This document shows, one piece after another, positions 5,987 to 7,547 of a DNA stretch of 7,547 nt. A program made the position numbers and the translations under genes. Positions within the stretch are counted from its first letter, which is position 1, and the number at the start of each line of letters is the position of its first letter. This stretch comes from Oscillospiraceae bacterium (GTDB taxonomy: Bacteria > Bacillota > Clostridia > Oscillospirales > Acutalibacteraceae), in NCBI GenBank assembly GCA_003505905.1, contig DNXM01000158.1, forward strand, positions 967-8,513. The letters run 5' to 3'. The notes under the pieces are model-generated. The model saw only the letters and a list, made by a program, of their open reading frames with translations. It had not been told where the DNA came from and made no database searches.

Positions 5987-7324
5987 TTGACTGCATTTTT
6001 GCAAGCATTATTATGGAATCCGCTCTTTCTCGGTTTGTTTCTGTTCACGGGAACATATTTTACCGTTTGCTCTCGCTTCTTTATATTTCGACATCCGTTG
6101 CGGGTTTTGAAAGCCACCTTCGGGCAAATGTTTCAAGAGGATGCAAACGGCATTTCGCCGTTCCGTGCGTTGAGCTGCTCATTGGCGGCGTGCATGGGCA
6201 CGGGCAACATCATCGGCGTGGCAAGTGCGCTGTTGCTCGGCGGAGCAGGCAGCATTTTTTGGATGCTTCTCTCTGCTTTGCTCGGCATGGCGACGAGCTG
6301 TGCCGAAAATATTTTGGGCATTCTTTACCGAAAAATGCAAAAAAACGGCGAATGGTCAGGCGGCTCCGTTTCGTACATTGAAGCCGCTTTCGGCAGCCGA
6401 AAAATCGCCTTTTTCTTCGGCTTGAGCTGCATAGCAGTATCGCTCGGCATGGGCAATATGGCGCAGGTCAATTCCGCCGTGGGTTTGTTTCGGGAACAGC
6501 TTCGAGCTTCACCCCTGCTGTGCGGATTAGGTTTTGCACTGCTCGGCGGCTTGGTGATTTTCGGCGGCATGAAACGCATCACTGCCCTGACGGAAAAACT
6601 GATTCCGCTGTTGTGCCTTGTTTTTTTGTCAGCTTGCGGTGCGGTGCTGATCAAGTTCCGTTCCAACCTGTTGCCGAGCATTCGTTTGATTCTTTCACAG
6701 GCTTTTTCGCTGCGCAGTTTCGGCTCGGGTACCGCAGGTTATGCGCTTTCCGAAGCAATTCGCATCGGCATTTCCCGTGGTGTATTTTCCAACGAAGCAG
6801 GACTTGGCTCTTCGCCGCTCATTCATGCTTCCGCCGCAACCGATTCCCCTTTTCGGCAAGGGCTTTGGGGCAGTGTGGAGGTGTTCATTGACACGGTGGT
6901 GATGTGCACGGTCACGGCGCTTGTGTTTTTAAGCTCGAACGCCTTTCAAAATGCAAAAACACCGACAGGCATGACGGTGCTTGCCTTTTCGGGCGTGTTC
7001 GGGAATTTCGCCGGGATTTTTGTCGGCGTCACCATGGCGGTTTTTGCCTTTGCAACGGTCATCGGCTGGGCGTGTTACGGTGAAAAAGGTGTGTTGTACT
7101 GCTTCGGCAAAAAAGCAATTCTGCCCTATCGGCTGATTTATTCGGTCTGCATCGTTCTCGGTGCTTGCATCAAAGCCGACACGGTTTGGGCAACAGCCGA
7201 CCTGTTCAACGCACTCATGGCGCTGCCGAACCTGTGCGCACTGCTGTTTTTGCGAAAGGAAATCACGGCACACATGAAAAAGCCCTGTCTGCCGGAACCG
7301 ACAAACAGGGCGAAAAAGCGTTGA
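5987..7324 (+). CDS. AGCS-family sodium:alanine/glycine symporter
   Basis: A 445-residue integral membrane protein of the alanine-or-glycine:cation symporter family, importing small neutral amino acids with Na+ (or H+). Hydrophobic segments suggest about ten to eleven membrane helices, beginning at residues 11-33. Conserved stretches include GTGNIIGVA (71-79), the family signature region GGAGSIFWMLLSALLG (85-100), the NEAGLGSSP motif (269-277) and the late GWACYGEK segment. The signature departs from the consensus at two positions (S89 where G/A is usual, and L94 where W is usual). The start is TTG at 5987 with GGAGG at 5973-5977, 9 bases upstream; no better ATG is in frame nearby. The gene is divergent from the mannosidase and ends 5 bases from the convergent antiporter stop, so its last codons also carry that gene's terminator. 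Alanine or glycine as substrate is a family inference. Confidence 0.92.
   Translation: MTAFLQALLWNPLFLGLFLFTGTYFTVCSRFFIFRHPLRVLKATFGQMFQEDANGISPFRALSCSLAACMGTGNIIGVASALLLGGAGSIFWMLLSALLGMATSCAENILGILYRKMQKNGEWSGGSVSYIEAAFGSRKIAFFFGLSCIAVSLGMGNMAQVNSAVGLFREQLRASPLLCGLGFALLGGLVIFGGMKRITALTEKLIPLLCLVFLSACGAVLIKFRSNLLPSIRLILSQAFSLRSFGSGTAGYALSEAIRIGISRGVFSNEAGLGSSPLIHASAATDSPFRQGLWGSVEVFIDTVVMCTVTALVFLSSNAFQNAKTPTGMTVLAFSGVFGNFAGIFVGVTMAVFAFATVIGWACYGEKGVLYCFGKKAILPYRLIYSVCIVLGACIKADTVWATADLFNALMALPNLCALLFLRKEITAHMKKPCLPEPTNRAKKR
7277..7311 (-). terminator. Intrinsic terminator of the antiporter gene, inside the symporter 3' end
   Basis: Read on the minus strand, 7311-7282 folds as a continuous 13-base-pair stem with a GTTC tetraloop, using two G-U pairs, and is followed at once by five T's (7281-7277). 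It lies about 20 bases past the stop codon of the NhaC-type gene. On the plus strand the two G-U pairs become C-A mismatches and no U-tract follows, so it is a terminator only for the minus strand. It is wholly within codons for the last residues of the symporter. Confidence 0.85.
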
Positions 7325-7329
7325 TTGGA

Positions 7330-7547
7330 TTATGCGGATTTTTTCTTGGAGGAAAGCACCTTGATAACAACAAGCGTACCCACGGTCACAACCGCCATGA
7401 GAGGAGTGAGGATGTACGGCTTTTGCATGACAGGAATGGCAACAAGCAAATAACCGACAAACGAAATGCCCGCAACGGTGAGCGAATAAGGCAACTGTGT
7501 GGACACATGGCTGACATGGTCACACTGTGCGCCGGCGGAGGACATGA
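7330..7547 (-). CDS. Na+/H+ antiporter, NhaC family (C-terminal end only)
   Basis: Only the last 72 or so codons are in the window; the frame stays open to the right edge, so the gene starts beyond it. The fragment opens with CDHVSHVSTQLPYSLTVA, which resembles the conserved C-terminal region of NhaC-type antiporters (usually CDH.xHVRTQLPYALTVA). It contains two hydrophobic helices and a short lysine-rich cytoplasmic tail (KKKSA). Such proteins expel Na+ in exchange for protons at the membrane. The ATG at 7545 is probably an internal methionine, not the start, because the family is several hundred residues long. It converges on the symporter gene with a 5-base gap and has its own terminator at 7277-7311. 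A related ion-transporter family is possible given the short fragment. Confidence 0.75.
   Translation of the reverse strand, partial: MSSAGAQCDHVSHVSTQLPYSLTVAGISFVGYLLVAIPVMQKPYILTPLMAVVTVGTLVVIKVLSSKKKSA

Noticed and set aside
5877..6008. A 44-residue hydrophobic N-terminal extension of the mannosidase, which would look like a signal or anchor segment.
   Set aside because: It is a translation of the AT-rich divergent promoter region, has no ribosome binding site, would overlap the symporter start, and the ATG at 5876 has GGAGG at ideal spacing and begins exactly at the catalytic fold.
7313..7344. Possible plus-strand terminator for the symporter using the T-run at 7339-7344.
   Set aside because: Only the A-run and T-run themselves pair well; there is no GC-rich stem before the T-run.

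Overview
The window reads as ordinary chromosomal DNA of an anaerobic Firmicute, most likely a Clostridia member of the Oscillospiraceae/Ruminococcaceae type. This rests on the phenylacetate-CoA ligase + tandem-ACT gene pair, strong GGAGG-type ribosome binding sites, two TTG starts, a MinD with Gram-positive-like features and a base composition near half GC. The species assignment is inference. No RNA genes, insertion sequences, CRISPR arrays or long repeats were seen, and no gap between genes exceeds about 110 bases.

Layout: on the minus strand, reading right to left from 2544, lies a compact three-gene cluster: paaK (aryl-acid CoA ligase, 1243-2544), a tandem ACT-domain protein (783-1214) and an orphan MinD-like ATPase (43-771). 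The gaps are 28 and 11 bases, and the ACT stop codon overlaps the Shine-Dalgarno of the MinD-like gene. A good sigma-A-type promoter with an extended -10 lies at 2581-2609, and a 19-bp near-palindrome sits between its -35 and -10. Upstream, also on the minus strand, is a large cytoplasmic GH38 alpha-mannosidase (2640-5876, 1078 aa). It is divergent from an AGCS-family sodium:amino-acid symporter (5987-7324, plus strand). The 110-bp divergent region contains a self-complementary -10 octamer that can serve both directions. The symporter converges, with only a 5-bp gap, on the 3' end of an NhaC-type Na+/H+ antiporter that runs off the right edge. The antiporter's apparent intrinsic terminator lies inside the last codons of the symporter gene.

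How the genes may work together: PaaK activates phenylacetate or related aryl acids to CoA thioesters, and the ACT protein is probably an amino-acid-sensing partner. This pair often accompanies indolepyruvate:ferredoxin oxidoreductase genes in anaerobes, but none are present here. The GH38 enzyme would trim imported manno-oligosaccharides. The symporter and antiporter both use the Na+ gradient. I see no compelling new multi-gene system. The points most worth a second look are the MinD-like ATPase that ends before the usual membrane-targeting helix and is coupled to paaK-ACT, the operator-like palindrome in the paaK promoter, the shared -10, and the strand-asymmetric terminator embedded in coding sequence.
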